The notes: a model not told the origin generated them from the letters alone. 64,000 bases of DNA from CAJCIW01 sp963833965 (GCA_963833965.1 CAWHZZ010000003.1:744001-808000); one strand, 5' to 3'. Counted from the first letter of the stretch, positions 1-9,801 are shown. A program made the numbers and translations.

Positions 1-989
1 GTCGTAGTTGTGGTCGTTGTTGTTGACGTTGTTGTCACTCCAAAACCAGCTACTGCATTTCGTAGGACGCCCAAAATCTCATCTTGCAAAGCGGTATCGA
101 TTAAAAGCTTGCCCTGTTGCAAAGGATGAGTGCAGTTCGGATAGTTACAGATGGGCGGATTCGTAGGGTTGGTATACGTGGCAAAAGCCACGTCAAAAGT
201 ATTTGCATCTAGGAGATGGCGCAAACCCTGATCCCTCACGCTCACTGTGTCGCCATCACTCATGGCGGTTTGCACCGCGGGATGGGAAGAGTCAAACACG
301 GGAATCGACATAAACTCTAATGTCGTCAGGTCGGCGTAGACGCGGGGAACTCGAATTCCCAAAGTGCCGAACTGAATTTTTAGTCGGTTGATCTCATCGG
401 CTTTTTGCCTGACGTCGGCGGGAATCGCTAGCCGGTCGTAGGCGACGGTGCCCGGAATAACTGTGATCGGCGTATTCGGGGTAAACATTCTTCCGCTGAA
501 TAATTTTTGAATGAAAATCACTTGGTTACATTCTCGAAGCATCTCAGCTTTAATTTCTTCGGTCCGCGAAGGATCGCTGACAAATTGGTTAACGTATTTT
601 CCATCGAAATAATAAAAAAGATCTCGGGTTCCATTTGAAAGGCGTTGAAACTGATCTCTAACGAGAGTGCGATCCGCCCCGCAAGTGTTGATCGTCTGAA
701 TCAACAGGTTCACTTCATTGAACCGCTGGTCGACTACCTGACTGGAAACGCCTTTATTTTGAAAACCCGAAAAAAACATACGGATGTCTGCAAACCGGTG
801 GGCGAAGAAATTCCCAATTTTTTTTGGAATTGAGACAAAGGTTTCCCAACACGAATTGGCGGCGCGGGCATTGACACGCGGGCTTAACTCGGAAGGCTGC
901 TCGCTGATGCCGTGAGAACAGATGCGGCATTGTTGTTGATTGAGACGTGGAACAGGTGAGGAAGAGTGGTTGTGAATCGGTGGAATCAT
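1..989 (-). CDS. Hypothetical protein, possible U-box domain (3' end outside window)
   Basis: The frame is open from an ATG at 989-987 to the window edge, at least 329 codons, with no stop. The product has no signal peptide. A Cys/His cluster (CRICSHGI) lies near residues 22-29. The last third (about residues 213-310) resembles a U-box: a 'LTTLEFMSIPVFDSS' stretch like the U-box 'DPI..elM.dPV' entry, then a 'CNYPNCTHPL' segment and 'LLIDTALQDEIL' like the closing 'LIPN.aLk..I'. U-boxes are E2-binding ubiquitin-ligase folds, and they have been described in protist-associated chlamydiae. The visible C-terminus turns into a Thr run. The gene call is firm; the U-box assignment is inferred from pattern only. 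Confidence 0.7.
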   Translation of the reverse strand, partial: MIPPIHNHSSSPVPRLNQQQCRICSHGISEQPSELSPRVNARAANSCWETFVSIPKKIGNFFAHRFADIRMFFSGFQNKGVSSQVVDQRFNEVNLLIQTINTCGADRTLVRDQFQRLSNGTRDLFYYFDGKYVNQFVSDPSRTEEIKAEMLRECNQVIFIQKLFSGRMFTPNTPITVIPGTVAYDRLAIPADVRQKADEINRLKIQFGTLGIRVPRVYADLTTLEFMSIPVFDSSHPAVQTAMSDGDTVSVRDQGLRHLLDANTFDVAFATYTNPTNPPICNYPNCTHPLQQGKLLIDTALQDEILGVLRNAVAGFGVTTTSTTTTTTT

Positions 990-1114
990 GATAGGCCTCG
1001 CTGAAAAAATAAAAAGGATAGACTAAAAGCTCAAATTTCAAAAAGATAAAAAGAAAATCAGGAGAATTTGAATTGACGTGAAAAAAACTAACGAAAACGG
1101 TATAGGTACGGACG

Positions 1115-3859
1115 ATGAATGATGTTTTGCCTGATAAAATCGGCCAATACCAAATTCTGAAAAGCCTTGGGAAAGGAGGCATGGGCGAGGTATTTCTCGC
1201 ATACGATCCTTTATGTAAACGCCACGTCGCTTTAAAACAGATCCGCCAAGAGCTCAAGACGCATCCGATCATGAAAGACCGGTTCTTAAGGGAAGCGCGC
1301 GTCGCCGCCCAGCTCACCCACCCTTCGATCATACCGATCTTTTCCATCGAGCTGAACGGCGAAACTTATTACACGATGCCTTATGTCGAAGGCGAAACCT
1401 TAAAGCAAATTTTAAAACAGAGTGTTGAAGAAGAGAAAGAAGGAGAAGTCAAACACACGATCGGCGCCTCCATCCTCGCTTTGACGCGGATTTTTTTATC
1501 CGTCTGCGAAGCGATCGCCTACACACACTCAAAAGGCATTGTGCATCGCGACCTCAAACCCGATAACATCATTGTCGGAAAATACGGAGAGGTCTTTTTG
1601 CTCGATTGGGGACTAGCCGACTTTTTCGGGAAGACCGAGGTGTTGATCGAAGATGAGGAAGAAGACAATGCGCTCTACAAAGATCTCACGCGGCCCGGAA
1701 AAGTTCCAGGGACATTAAATTACATCGCTCCCGAAAGGGCCCGAGGGGAGCCCTCACACGCGGCGATGGACATCTATTCTTTGGGCGTGATTTTGTATCA
1801 ACTCTTGACATTGCGGGTGCCTTTTTTGCGCACGTCCGTCAAAAGTTACCGCAAAACGATGCATTTGGAACGGTTGACCGACCCTCTTGAAATGGCCCCT
1901 TACCGAGACATTCCACAGCATCTTGCCGATATTGCCAAAAGGTGCTTGCGCTATACACCCGAAGAACGTTTTCAAAGCGTCGATGAGATCATCGCCGAAT
2001 TGAAAGGCTTTCTCGAAGGAAAACCGGAATGGATCCCGGCCGCCGAATTGAAAACCGACGATCCCAAAGATTGGGAATTTCAAGAGAATGTCCTTTTTGC
2101 CCGTCATACGGCGATCACCCGCTCTCCGGAGGTGATGGAATGGGTCAACCTAATGATCTCGAAAGCCTCTTTCTCTGGGAATACCAAGATTGAAACATGC
2201 ATCAAACTGGGACCCGAAAGTCAAGGCATCGGGCTGCTCATGGGCATTCCAGAAGCTTTAGAGAGAAAAGATTTGAATGAAGGTTATTGCGTCTGGATCG
2301 GCAAAGAATGCCGTTTATTTCACTCCGACGTCGAGGTCATGGCCGAGCCAAACACGAGGATCGACGATCAAGCATGGCATGAGATCTGTTTAGAAAAAGT
2401 CGACAACCATCTGTTTGTATCGATCGACGGACAAAAGGTCTGCCATTACATCAGCCGCATTCCTCTCGCAGGAACACATGTGGGCTTACTCAGCCGTGAC
2501 GCCGATTTCGAGATCGCTTCCCTGAAGATCAGTGTGGGAAGCCAGAATGTGATGGTCAACTGCCTCGCCGTCCCCGACGCTTTTTTGGCCAATCGAAATT
2601 ATGGTAAAGCTCTTTTAGAGTATCGGCGGATCGCCAGTTCTTTTGCGGGGCGCAGCGAAGGCCGCGAAGCGCTTTTCAAAGCCGGCATCACGCTGTTGTA
2701 CGAAGCGTCTACCTTGAAGAAAAAACAAGAGAAAGAGCGGCTCTACATCCACGCGCTCGATGAATTCAGCAAGCTGCGCTTCACTCCAGGCGCACCTCTA
2801 GAATACCTCGGCAAATCTCTCGTCTATAAAGCTTCAGGGGAAATCGAGGAGGAGATCAAATGCCTGGAACTCTCTTTAAGAAAATACCCGAAACATCCAC
2901 TTCTCAAACTCATTCGCGAACAGATCGCCTTCCGTTTGCATGAGACGGCGTCGCGCGAGAGAATCCCCGCCTATCACTTCGCTCTGCTCGCTCTACGGCA
3001 TCTCCCTCAGCTCTTTCAAAGCCCCGAACATGCACAATTGCTCTCAAGCTTCAAACGCCATTTGGAAAAACTCCCCATTTTCCTTTTGGCCGAACCAGAA
3101 GAAGAGTATTTAGTGTGCCAGTTGGCCTTCTGGCTGAACAAACCGATCACACTTGTCGAGATGATCGAAACTTCCCGCATCCCCTCTGTCATCGCCAACG
3201 CTTGTTTTGCGCTTTTAGCGATCGGCAAATGGGAATGGGTCGAAGAAAACCTCCATTATTTGGAAAGCGAACTGGAATCCTCACTCGTAAAAACGGCCCT
3301 GCTCTATTTTCAGAAAGGAGCAAAATACGCGTTCGAATCCCTTTGCAAAGAACTCACGTCTTCCCCGACCAATGGCCAAATGCGGTGCGCCTATTTCCTT
3401 TTCGATCGAGCACTCCTCGAGGGTAAAACAGAAGTGTCGTTGCCATTCTTTAAAACTTTCCCCTCCACACCATTTCTCGATGCTTTGCACATCCAGACTT
3501 GTTTGATGCAAAATCAATGGAAAGAGGCTTTAAACCATCTTGAAACTTATTCTCCTGAAATACTCAGCGACGAATATTCTTCTGTTTTTGTTCCCATGGG
3601 CTGCTATTTAGTGCACGAAGAGAGCCAAAAGATCGCCGAATCGCATTTCAGCGGCTCTATCGATCTGCCGCACCCGCCGACAACCATGCTCCTCAGCTAT
3701 TTTTTACGGGGAAAGATGGGCTGGGCTCCGCAAGCCTTCCCCTGGGAAAAAATCTCCTTGTACCGGCAGCTTGTCCTCTATTATCATTGCGCTAAGTCGC
3801 CCAAAAAAGAGAAAGAATTTTCCAAACGATTGAAGACCGAGTTAAAAAAATTACAATGA
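1115..3859 (+). CDS. pknD: Serine/threonine protein kinase PknD
   Basis: Hanks-type protein kinase of 914 residues, close to the length of chlamydial PknD and in the same place, upstream of valS. The kinase domain spans about residues 10-300: glycine loop LGKGGMGEVF (18-27), catalytic Lys41 in HVALKQI, HRDLKPDN (144-151), DWG instead of DFG (164-166) and GTLNYIAPERARG in the activation segment. A beta-rich, lectin-like stretch follows (about 330-480), then helical repeats resembling TPRs to the C-terminus. I see no membrane segment. All residues needed for catalysis are present. In Chlamydia, PknD phosphorylates type III secretion component CdsD; whether that holds here is inference. It overlaps the next gene by 4 bp, so the two are translationally coupled. 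Confidence 0.9.
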   Translation: MNDVLPDKIGQYQILKSLGKGGMGEVFLAYDPLCKRHVALKQIRQELKTHPIMKDRFLREARVAAQLTHPSIIPIFSIELNGETYYTMPYVEGETLKQILKQSVEEEKEGEVKHTIGASILALTRIFLSVCEAIAYTHSKGIVHRDLKPDNIIVGKYGEVFLLDWGLADFFGKTEVLIEDEEEDNALYKDLTRPGKVPGTLNYIAPERARGEPSHAAMDIYSLGVILYQLLTLRVPFLRTSVKSYRKTMHLERLTDPLEMAPYRDIPQHLADIAKRCLRYTPEERFQSVDEIIAELKGFLEGKPEWIPAAELKTDDPKDWEFQENVLFARHTAITRSPEVMEWVNLMISKASFSGNTKIETCIKLGPESQGIGLLMGIPEALERKDLNEGYCVWIGKECRLFHSDVEVMAEPNTRIDDQAWHEICLEKVDNHLFVSIDGQKVCHYISRIPLAGTHVGLLSRDADFEIASLKISVGSQNVMVNCLAVPDAFLANRNYGKALLEYRRIASSFAGRSEGREALFKAGITLLYEASTLKKKQEKERLYIHALDEFSKLRFTPGAPLEYLGKSLVYKASGEIEEEIKCLELSLRKYPKHPLLKLIREQIAFRLHETASRERIPAYHFALLALRHLPQLFQSPEHAQLLSSFKRHLEKLPIFLLAEPEEEYLVCQLAFWLNKPITLVEMIETSRIPSVIANACFALLAIGKWEWVEENLHYLESELESSLVKTALLYFQKGAKYAFESLCKELTSSPTNGQMRCAYFLFDRALLEGKTEVSLPFFKTFPSTPFLDALHIQTCLMQNQWKEALNHLETYSPEILSDEYSSVFVPMGCYLVHEESQKIAESHFSGSIDLPHPPTTMLLSYFLRGKMGWAPQAFPWEKISLYRQLVLYYHCAKSPKKEKEFSKRLKTELKKLQ

Positions 3860-4413
3860 GCAATGAAACTCCCCTCCGCATCCCCGTCCCGGAAGTGCAA
3901 AGCAGTGAGATTGTCCATCAAGGCTATTTCAATGTGCGCATCGATCTGTTGCAGCTGCCCCATGGTCCCAAGCTTTCATACACCGTCTTAGAGTTGGGCG
4001 CGCACGCCGCAGTGATTTTAGCTCGAACCAAAGAGGGGAAATTCGTGATCAATAAAGAATTCCGCCATCCGCCGAGAAAATGGCTGCTGAGCTGTCCCGG
4101 TGGACGGATCGACACAGGAGAAACACCCCTCGAAGCCGCCAAGCGAGAACTACTCGAAGAAACAGGATACGGCGGCGGGACATTCACGTTAGTCGGCAAT
4201 GCCCATCCCATGCCAGCCGTCACAGGCCAAGTGATTCACTATGTCTATGCTGAAAATGTGGAGCTCCTTCAAAAGCCTGCCCCGGAGCCCTTCGAGATGA
4301 TCCATACGGAATTAAAAACGGAACAAGAGCTCATGCAGGAAATTCATTCAGGGCAAGAGGTCGACGGGATTCTCTGCACGGGAATATTGCTTTCAAAAAG
4401 GTTTTGGGCATAA
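3856..4413 (+). CDS. Nudix hydrolase, ADP-ribose pyrophosphatase-like
   Basis: A 185-residue protein with a complete Nudix box at residues 83-105: Gly83, Glu89, Arg97-Glu98, Glu101-Glu102 and Gly104, matching GX5EX7REUXEEXGU. Nudix enzymes hydrolyse nucleoside diphosphates linked to another group, using Mg2+ held by the box glutamates. The length and the N-terminal beta extension (residues 1-50) fit the ADP-ribose/ADP-sugar pyrophosphatase subgroup better than MutT, but substrate cannot be read from sequence. The start overlaps the pknD stop (ATGA), so it is the second gene of a pknD operon. Confidence 0.85.
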   Translation: MSNETPLRIPVPEVQSSEIVHQGYFNVRIDLLQLPHGPKLSYTVLELGAHAAVILARTKEGKFVINKEFRHPPRKWLLSCPGGRIDTGETPLEAAKRELLEETGYGGGTFTLVGNAHPMPAVTGQVIHYVYAENVELLQKPAPEPFEMIHTELKTEQELMQEIHSGQEVDGILCTGILLSKRFWA

Positions 4414-4833
4414 AAGCAAGAGATTCCGCCGAATACAGGCCGTTCGAGACTTAATCTTTCTGGAGCCATTGATGTTATTTCCCACAATGTTGTGATCCGG
4501 GAAGCACAACTATAGTGGACCCCAAAAATTAGACACACCCAATCGCGCAACTTTCTGATAAATTGTACGCAAAAGAAGATTTTAACAAATACATCTTGAG
4601 GAATCATAGTCATTAACGTTGAAGTAGATTGAATGCTATTACAAACGGTCAATTTTTCTCCTATAACTAAAACTATAACTTTAATAAAAAAAATATCATG
4701 CACAATTCACAAGAAACTTTCAAGTTAACTTATAAAGAATTAAATTAAAAAGTTTACAATCATCTCCTTTTGCCCTTTTCCCCGCTCTATGGTATTTTCA
4801 TTTCTTTTACCCACAAATCTACATCTTGATTTT
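4414..4833. other. Intergenic region between Nudix gene and valS
   Basis: About 420 bp without a convincing gene. It contains an IS-like end at 4510-4552 (listed separately) and an AT-rich stretch (about 4660-4760) that probably carries the valS promoter. I could not pick one promoter with confidence. Short open frames here have no ribosome binding site and no recognisable product. Confidence 0.6.
4510..4552. repeat. Solitary IS-like terminal sequence, copy 1
   Basis: Begins CTATAGTGGACCCCA, continues through a TTAGACA segment and ends AATCGCGCAACT. The same start, a TAGACA core and the same end recur at 28585-28636. The TGGACCCCAAAAATTAGACA-type end resembles termini of some IS3-group insertion sequences. 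No transposase is nearby, so this looks like a scar or remnant. Confidence 0.55.
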
Positions 4834-7653
4834 ATGAACGAACAGCAGCTCCCTAAGGCCTTTACAGCCAAAGACATCGAAGAAAAATGGTACACATTCT
4901 GGGAAGAGAAAGGCTTTTTTCGCGCCGATAACCGCTCTTCCAAGCCCGCTTTTTGTATTGCGATCCCGCCTCCGAATGTGACCGGGGTCCTTCACATGGG
5001 CCACGCTTTGGTCGATACGATTCAAGATGTGCTCATTCGATGGAAAAGGATGTCGGGGTTCGAAGCGCTTTGGGTGCCTGGCACCGACCACGCTGGCATT
5101 GCCACGCAGACTGTCGTCGAACGGCATTTAATGGCGACAGTTGGGAAGAGGCGCAAAGATTTTTCCCGCGAAGAATTTCTCACTCACATCTGGAAGTGGA
5201 AAGAGCAGAGTGAATCGCAAATCTTGGGCCAATTGAAAAAAGTCGGCTGCTCCTGCGATTGGTCGCGCCTTGCGTTCACGATGGACGAAGAGCGCAATCG
5301 CGCTGTGCGCACCATGTTCAAAAAGATGTTCGACGCCAAATTGATCTACCGCGGCGATTACCTCGTCAACTGGGATCCTATCACTCAAACCGCCATTGCG
5401 GACGACGAGGTCGAATATGAGGAGCAAGAATCCTTCCTTTGGTATTTCCGCTACGGGGAGATCATCATAGCGACGACTCGCCCCGAGACGATCCTCGGCG
5501 ACACCGCCATTGCCGTCTCCCCTGCTGACGAACGCTATCAACAATACGTCGGCAAAACAATTGACCATCCTCTGACAGGCCGGAAAATCCCGATCATCGC
5601 TGACCGCTTCGTCGATCCCACCTTCGGCACTGGAGCGGTGAAAATCACTCCCGCCCACGATCCCAACGACTACGAGATCGGGCTGAATCACAAATTGCCC
5701 TTCATCAATGTTATGACGCCCGATGGACGCATGAATGAAAATGCAGGGAAGTTCGCCGGCATGACGCGAGAAGAAGCGCGCACAGCCGTCATAGACGAGA
5801 TGAAAAATCTAGGACTGCTCGTCAAAGCGCAGCCGCATCGCAATCGCATCGGCATCTCCTACCGCTCCAAGGCGATCATCGAACCATATCTTTCCAAACA
5901 ATGGTTCGTCCGCATGAGCGGATTCAAAGAAATGTTGCGCAAAGTTGTCCAAGAGAAAAAAGTGCGTCTCATCCCATCGAATTGGGAAAACACCTATTTC
6001 CACTGGATCGACAACCTGCGCGACTGGTGCATCTCGCGCCAGCTGTGGTGGGGCCACCGGATTCCGATCTGGTACCGCAAAGACAATCCCGACATCATGA
6101 TCTGTTACGACGGGCCAGTCCTCCCGCCAGAGATTCAAAAAGAGCCCGATGCATGGGCGCAAGATGAAGACGTTCTCGACACCTGGTTCTCGTCTGCCCT
6201 ATGGCCGTTCAGCATTCTCGGCTGGCCGGAAAAAACAGACGACCTCAAAAAGTTCTATCCCAACAGCACGCTCATCACAGGGCACGACATCCTTTTTTTC
6301 TGGGTCGCACGGATGATTTTAATGGGCGAATATGAATTTGGTACGCCGCCCTTTCCTGAAACTTTCCTTCATGGTCTGATCTACGGAAAATCATACTGGC
6401 GCCATCAAAAAGACGGCTCCATCGCTTATGTCAGCCCCAAAGAGCGCCTTTCTTATGATCTTGGTTCACCCGTTCCCCCAGAGGTGCATTCCAAATGGGA
6501 AAAAATGTCCAAGTCGAAAGGCAATATCATCGACCCTATTGAGATTATCGACACCTACGGCACCGATGCGATGCGCATGGGTCTCTGCGCTAGCGCGACG
6601 CAGGCGCGTCAAATCGATTTAGACCGTCGCCGCTTCGAAGAGTTTAAAAATTTCATCAACAAAATTTGGAATGGCGCTCGTTTTGTCTTCCTCAACATCG
6701 AGAGCCTCTCTTCCGAAACCTTCGCTAGAGGTCTCGACCTCGACGCTCTAGCTCTAGAAGACCGCTGGATCCTCTCTTTGCTCAACAGAACCATCCAAAA
6801 CGTAGGCGCGAACCTGACCGATTACGCTTTTGATCGCGCCGCCATGACGGCCTACGACTTTTTCTGGAAAGAATTCTGCGCTTATTACGTCGAGCTTGTC
6901 AAACCCGTCTTATTTGGGAAAATTGGCGATGAAACACAAAAACAGACGAAGCAGAAAATCCTCTGCATTGTTCTCTGCAATGCCATTCGGCTCATGCACC
7001 CGATGGCCCCTTTCATCACGGAAGAGTTGTTTCAAATTCTCAAAGCCAAGCTTTCCGGACTGACCGGTAAAGAAAAAACGGATCCTTACACCGCCGAGTC
7101 CATTCAAGCTCTACTTAGTCCCGCCTGCATCGTCGCCGCTTATCCAAAAGTCATACGCGAACAAGACATCAATCCCCATATCGAAAATACTTTTGCCTTT
7201 TTAGACGAGGTGATCCGCACGGTGCGCAATATCCGCGCTGAAATGCAGCTTCCCCCTGGGACCTCTACGGACCTGCATATCCATTCCTCCCAGGATGATC
7301 CTCAGCGCACCCTTGTCGAAAGCAATTTGGGAATCATTCAGGCCCTCATCCGCACGCAAAACGTCACCTTTTCACACGAAGAGAAGAAAGTGCTGTTCAG
7401 CGCCAGCTCGATCGTCGGCAATTTGAAGCTCGTGATCCCGCTTCCCCAAGAGTTCAAGGAAAAAGAAAAGGTTCGCCTCGTCAAAGAGCGCGATAAATAC
7501 ATCGTTCAGCAGAACAACCTGCGCCAGCAGCTCTCCAACAGCGAGTTTTTAGAAAAAGCACCTCCGCAGCTCATTGAAAAAATCAAAAACACGCTGGTGC
7601 AAACGGAAAAAGAGCTGACGGAAACGATGCGCAAACTCCAAGAATTTGACTAA
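4834..7653 (+). CDS. valS: Valyl-tRNA synthetase
   Basis: Class Ia aminoacyl-tRNA synthetase that charges tRNA-Val in the cytoplasm. The ATP-binding signatures are present: HMGH at residues 54-57 (HIGH motif) and KMSKS at 557-561. A large editing (CP1) insertion lies between them, and the C-terminus is a Val-type coiled-coil arm rich in Lys/Glu (about 875-939). I chose ATG 4834, giving 939 residues starting MNEQQLPKAF as in Chlamydia ValS; an upstream in-frame ATG at 4789 adds 15 hydrophobic residues not expected in the family. The stop overlaps the convergent downstream gene by 4 bp. Confidence 0.96.
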   Translation: MNEQQLPKAFTAKDIEEKWYTFWEEKGFFRADNRSSKPAFCIAIPPPNVTGVLHMGHALVDTIQDVLIRWKRMSGFEALWVPGTDHAGIATQTVVERHLMATVGKRRKDFSREEFLTHIWKWKEQSESQILGQLKKVGCSCDWSRLAFTMDEERNRAVRTMFKKMFDAKLIYRGDYLVNWDPITQTAIADDEVEYEEQESFLWYFRYGEIIIATTRPETILGDTAIAVSPADERYQQYVGKTIDHPLTGRKIPIIADRFVDPTFGTGAVKITPAHDPNDYEIGLNHKLPFINVMTPDGRMNENAGKFAGMTREEARTAVIDEMKNLGLLVKAQPHRNRIGISYRSKAIIEPYLSKQWFVRMSGFKEMLRKVVQEKKVRLIPSNWENTYFHWIDNLRDWCISRQLWWGHRIPIWYRKDNPDIMICYDGPVLPPEIQKEPDAWAQDEDVLDTWFSSALWPFSILGWPEKTDDLKKFYPNSTLITGHDILFFWVARMILMGEYEFGTPPFPETFLHGLIYGKSYWRHQKDGSIAYVSPKERLSYDLGSPVPPEVHSKWEKMSKSKGNIIDPIEIIDTYGTDAMRMGLCASATQARQIDLDRRRFEEFKNFINKIWNGARFVFLNIESLSSETFARGLDLDALALEDRWILSLLNRTIQNVGANLTDYAFDRAAMTAYDFFWKEFCAYYVELVKPVLFGKIGDETQKQTKQKILCIVLCNAIRLMHPMAPFITEELFQILKAKLSGLTGKEKTDPYTAESIQALLSPACIVAAYPKVIREQDINPHIENTFAFLDEVIRTVRNIRAEMQLPPGTSTDLHIHSSQDDPQRTLVESNLGIIQALIRTQNVTFSHEEKKVLFSASSIVGNLKLVIPLPQEFKEKEKVRLVKERDKYIVQQNNLRQQLSNSEFLEKAPPQLIEKIKNTLVQTEKELTETMRKLQEFD

Positions 7654-8345
7654 CGCGCAGCATTGTTCCAATGCTGCAGCGTTTCCTGAGTGACTGTGCG
7701 CGCTCCTTCATTAGCGGCAATATCCACCATTATCGTTAAAAAAGACCACGCATATTCTCGGTGCCCAAGAAGGGACAAAGAATGGATGATTCTTGTGATG
7801 CGCAAGAAGTTATGGTTCCCAGGCGTCAGCCAGATCATAGCCCGCGCATTGAAATTCGGCGCGCGCGTAATGACCCTAGTCGCATCATCCATCTGCAAAC
7901 CATAAAATGCGAGCATTCTGTGGAAAGAGCGCAAGACTTGGGCTTTTAGCAGTGGATCGTTCCTAAATGTGTCGATTGTCGCCTGGTCGAGCATGGGGCC
8001 CGTCGGATTGGGACCACTTGGCGTCGTTAAAGGGAACAGCCACTGAATGTAAGTATGGACGAGCTCCAAATTGGCGTCATCCCAACTCAAAATCTGGTTC
8101 AAGGTCACGTTGTTATTATTGGCCTCAGTGCCGCGGTAAAAAGCGACGAGATTTCTCGGATTTCCGCTCATTGTGATCGTCGTTGTCGTTTGAGATAGCG
8201 AACTCGTCCTCCCAGAAAACCAGTCGCTGATCGTTTTAAACAAATCCATTGCCATATCGTAAATTTTCTGGCAAATGTCGCTCACCCAATTGCAGGGAGA
8301 AAACGGCATCATGGGCTGCAGATAAGAAGAAATTGCTGTCGTCAT
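7650..8345 (-). CDS. Opioid growth factor receptor (OGFr) conserved-domain protein
   Basis: A 231-residue protein whose residues 66-205 match the OGFr conserved region (PF04664): FYRG at 69-72, TYIQWLFPL at 98-106, FRND at 127-130, LRSFHRMLAFYGL at 138-150 and NHNFLRITRIIHSL at 177-190, in canonical order and spacing. The domain is named after a vertebrate receptor and also occurs in fungi, protists and scattered bacteria; its biochemical role in bacteria is not established. There is no signal peptide. I prefer ATG 8345 with a GGGG stretch upstream; an in-frame ATG at 8372 adds nine basic residues. It is a single gene convergent with valS. Confidence 0.85.
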   Translation of the reverse strand: MTTAISSYLQPMMPFSPCNWVSDICQKIYDMAMDLFKTISDWFSGRTSSLSQTTTTITMSGNPRNLVAFYRGTEANNNNVTLNQILSWDDANLELVHTYIQWLFPLTTPSGPNPTGPMLDQATIDTFRNDPLLKAQVLRSFHRMLAFYGLQMDDATRVITRAPNFNARAMIWLTPGNHNFLRITRIIHSLSLLGHREYAWSFLTIMVDIAANEGARTVTQETLQHWNNAAR

Positions 8346-8412
8346 TTTTTTACCCCGCAAAAAACGGAGCATTATATCAAGATTGATTTATAAAGAAAAT
8401 AACAACAATTTT

Positions 8413-9801
8413 TTATCCAGGTTCACGAATCATTCTTTTCTCCCGATCTAAAAGCGCGAAAAAGGTCTTCGATTCCATGACAACAATTGACGACAGCCCA
8501 GCCAATCCAATCAAGTTCGGTAAGGCCATGAGGCCGTTCATGATATCGGCAAGAGGCCAGACGAGTTCAAAACTCATGACAGCACCCAAAAAGACAAATA
8601 AACAAAAGAGAATCCGGAACCCACTCAAAATTTTCTTCCCGGCCAGGAACTCGATGCTCTTTTCACCATAGTATGCCCAGCCGACAATCGTCGTGTAGCC
8701 AAATAAAATCAGTCCCACAGTGACGATGATATCGCCGCCGGGAATCATGGAGCGGAAAGCCTGCATCACGAGCAAAGCTCCATTCAGCGCTTTCCCATCA
8801 GCGTCAGTCATCCCCAAAACTCCCGTGACGGCGATGACAAGCGCCGTAATCGAGCAGACGACAAGGCTCGACAGAAAAACGCCGCTCATCGAAATGAGGG
8901 CCTGCCTTCCGGGCACATCGGTCTTGGCCGCTGCAGCCGCGATCGGCGCGCTTCCCAACCCCGCTTCATTCGACGAGACGCCGCGGGCAACGCCCAGCTG
9001 CACGGCCGCCATCACTGAAGCCCCTAAAAAGCCCCCGATTGCCGCTTGCCCCGTAAATGCCGATGTCACAATCATGAGCAAACTTTCAGGAATTTTGTCG
9101 CAGCGCAAGGCTAATATGATCAAACCGCCCAGAACATACATCAACGCCATGATTGGGACGAGGTAACTGCTAATTTTACCAATGCTCTTGATCCCTCCGA
9201 GAAGGACGATTGCAGTCACCCCCGCTAAAATGATTCCTGTCCAAACAGGCGGCAGATGCATCAGGTCCTGCACCGCTGCAGCAATGGAATTCGATTGAAT
9301 GATATTTCCCCCTGCAAAAGCTGAAAGCGTGCAGAAGACGGCAAACAATCCCCCCAGCCATTTCCAGCCCAGACCTTTGGCAATGTAATACATTGGCCCG
9401 CCCCGCATCTGCCCATTTTCATCGACCTCGCGATATTTGACCGCCAAGATCGCTTCAGCAAATTTGGTGACCATCCCAACCAAGGCGATCACCCACATCC
9501 AAAAGACCGCCCCAAAGCCCCCGGCCGCAATCGCCGTCGCGACTCCCGCAATGCTTCCAATCCCAATCGTCGCCGCAAGCGCCGTCATCAATGCCTGAAA
9601 CTGACTGATGTCCCCTTCCGCCCTCTCATCGCGCCTCGTAAAGGCGAGCTTGAGCGAATAAGCCAAATAGCGAAACTGCATCCCGCGTAGCCGCAAAGTG
9701 AAAAAGAGACCGAGCCCGACCAGTAATACGACCAAAAAGTTGCCCCACAGCAGCTCATCGATCTTATTGAGCAGCGGCACAATGGCAAGTGTGTTTTCCA
9801 T
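8413..9801 (-). CDS. Sodium:alanine/glycine symporter, AGCS family
   Basis: A polytopic inner-membrane transporter with about ten hydrophobic helices across 462 residues. AGCS signatures are clear: the N-terminal LRGMQFRYL segment, ATIGIGSIAGVATAIAAGG, GGPMYYIAKGLG, and GVARGVSSNEAGLGSAP in the second half. Family members import alanine or glycine with Na+, a plausible way to take host amino acids. I chose ATG 9801 (MENTLAIVP) because AAGGA sits about 10 nt upstream; ATG 9837 would add 12 mostly charged residues. Confidence 0.9.
   Translation of the reverse strand: MENTLAIVPLLNKIDELLWGNFLVVLLVGLGLFFTLRLRGMQFRYLAYSLKLAFTRRDERAEGDISQFQALMTALAATIGIGSIAGVATAIAAGGFGAVFWMWVIALVGMVTKFAEAILAVKYREVDENGQMRGGPMYYIAKGLGWKWLGGLFAVFCTLSAFAGGNIIQSNSIAAAVQDLMHLPPVWTGIILAGVTAIVLLGGIKSIGKISSYLVPIMALMYVLGGLIILALRCDKIPESLLMIVTSAFTGQAAIGGFLGASVMAAVQLGVARGVSSNEAGLGSAPIAAAAAKTDVPGRQALISMSGVFLSSLVVCSITALVIAVTGVLGMTDADGKALNGALLVMQAFRSMIPGGDIIVTVGLILFGYTTIVGWAYYGEKSIEFLAGKKILSGFRILFCLFVFLGAVMSFELVWPLADIMNGLMALPNLIGLAGLSSIVVMESKTFFALLDREKRMIREPG

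Noticed and set aside
754..1347. 197-codon minus-strand open frame
   Set aside because: It overlaps the kinase start and the better-supported frame of the 1-989 gene, has low-complexity content and no ribosome site.
4414..4833. Intact insertion sequence near the IS-like end
   Set aside because: No transposase frame or matching second end was found nearby; only the short terminal sequence remains.
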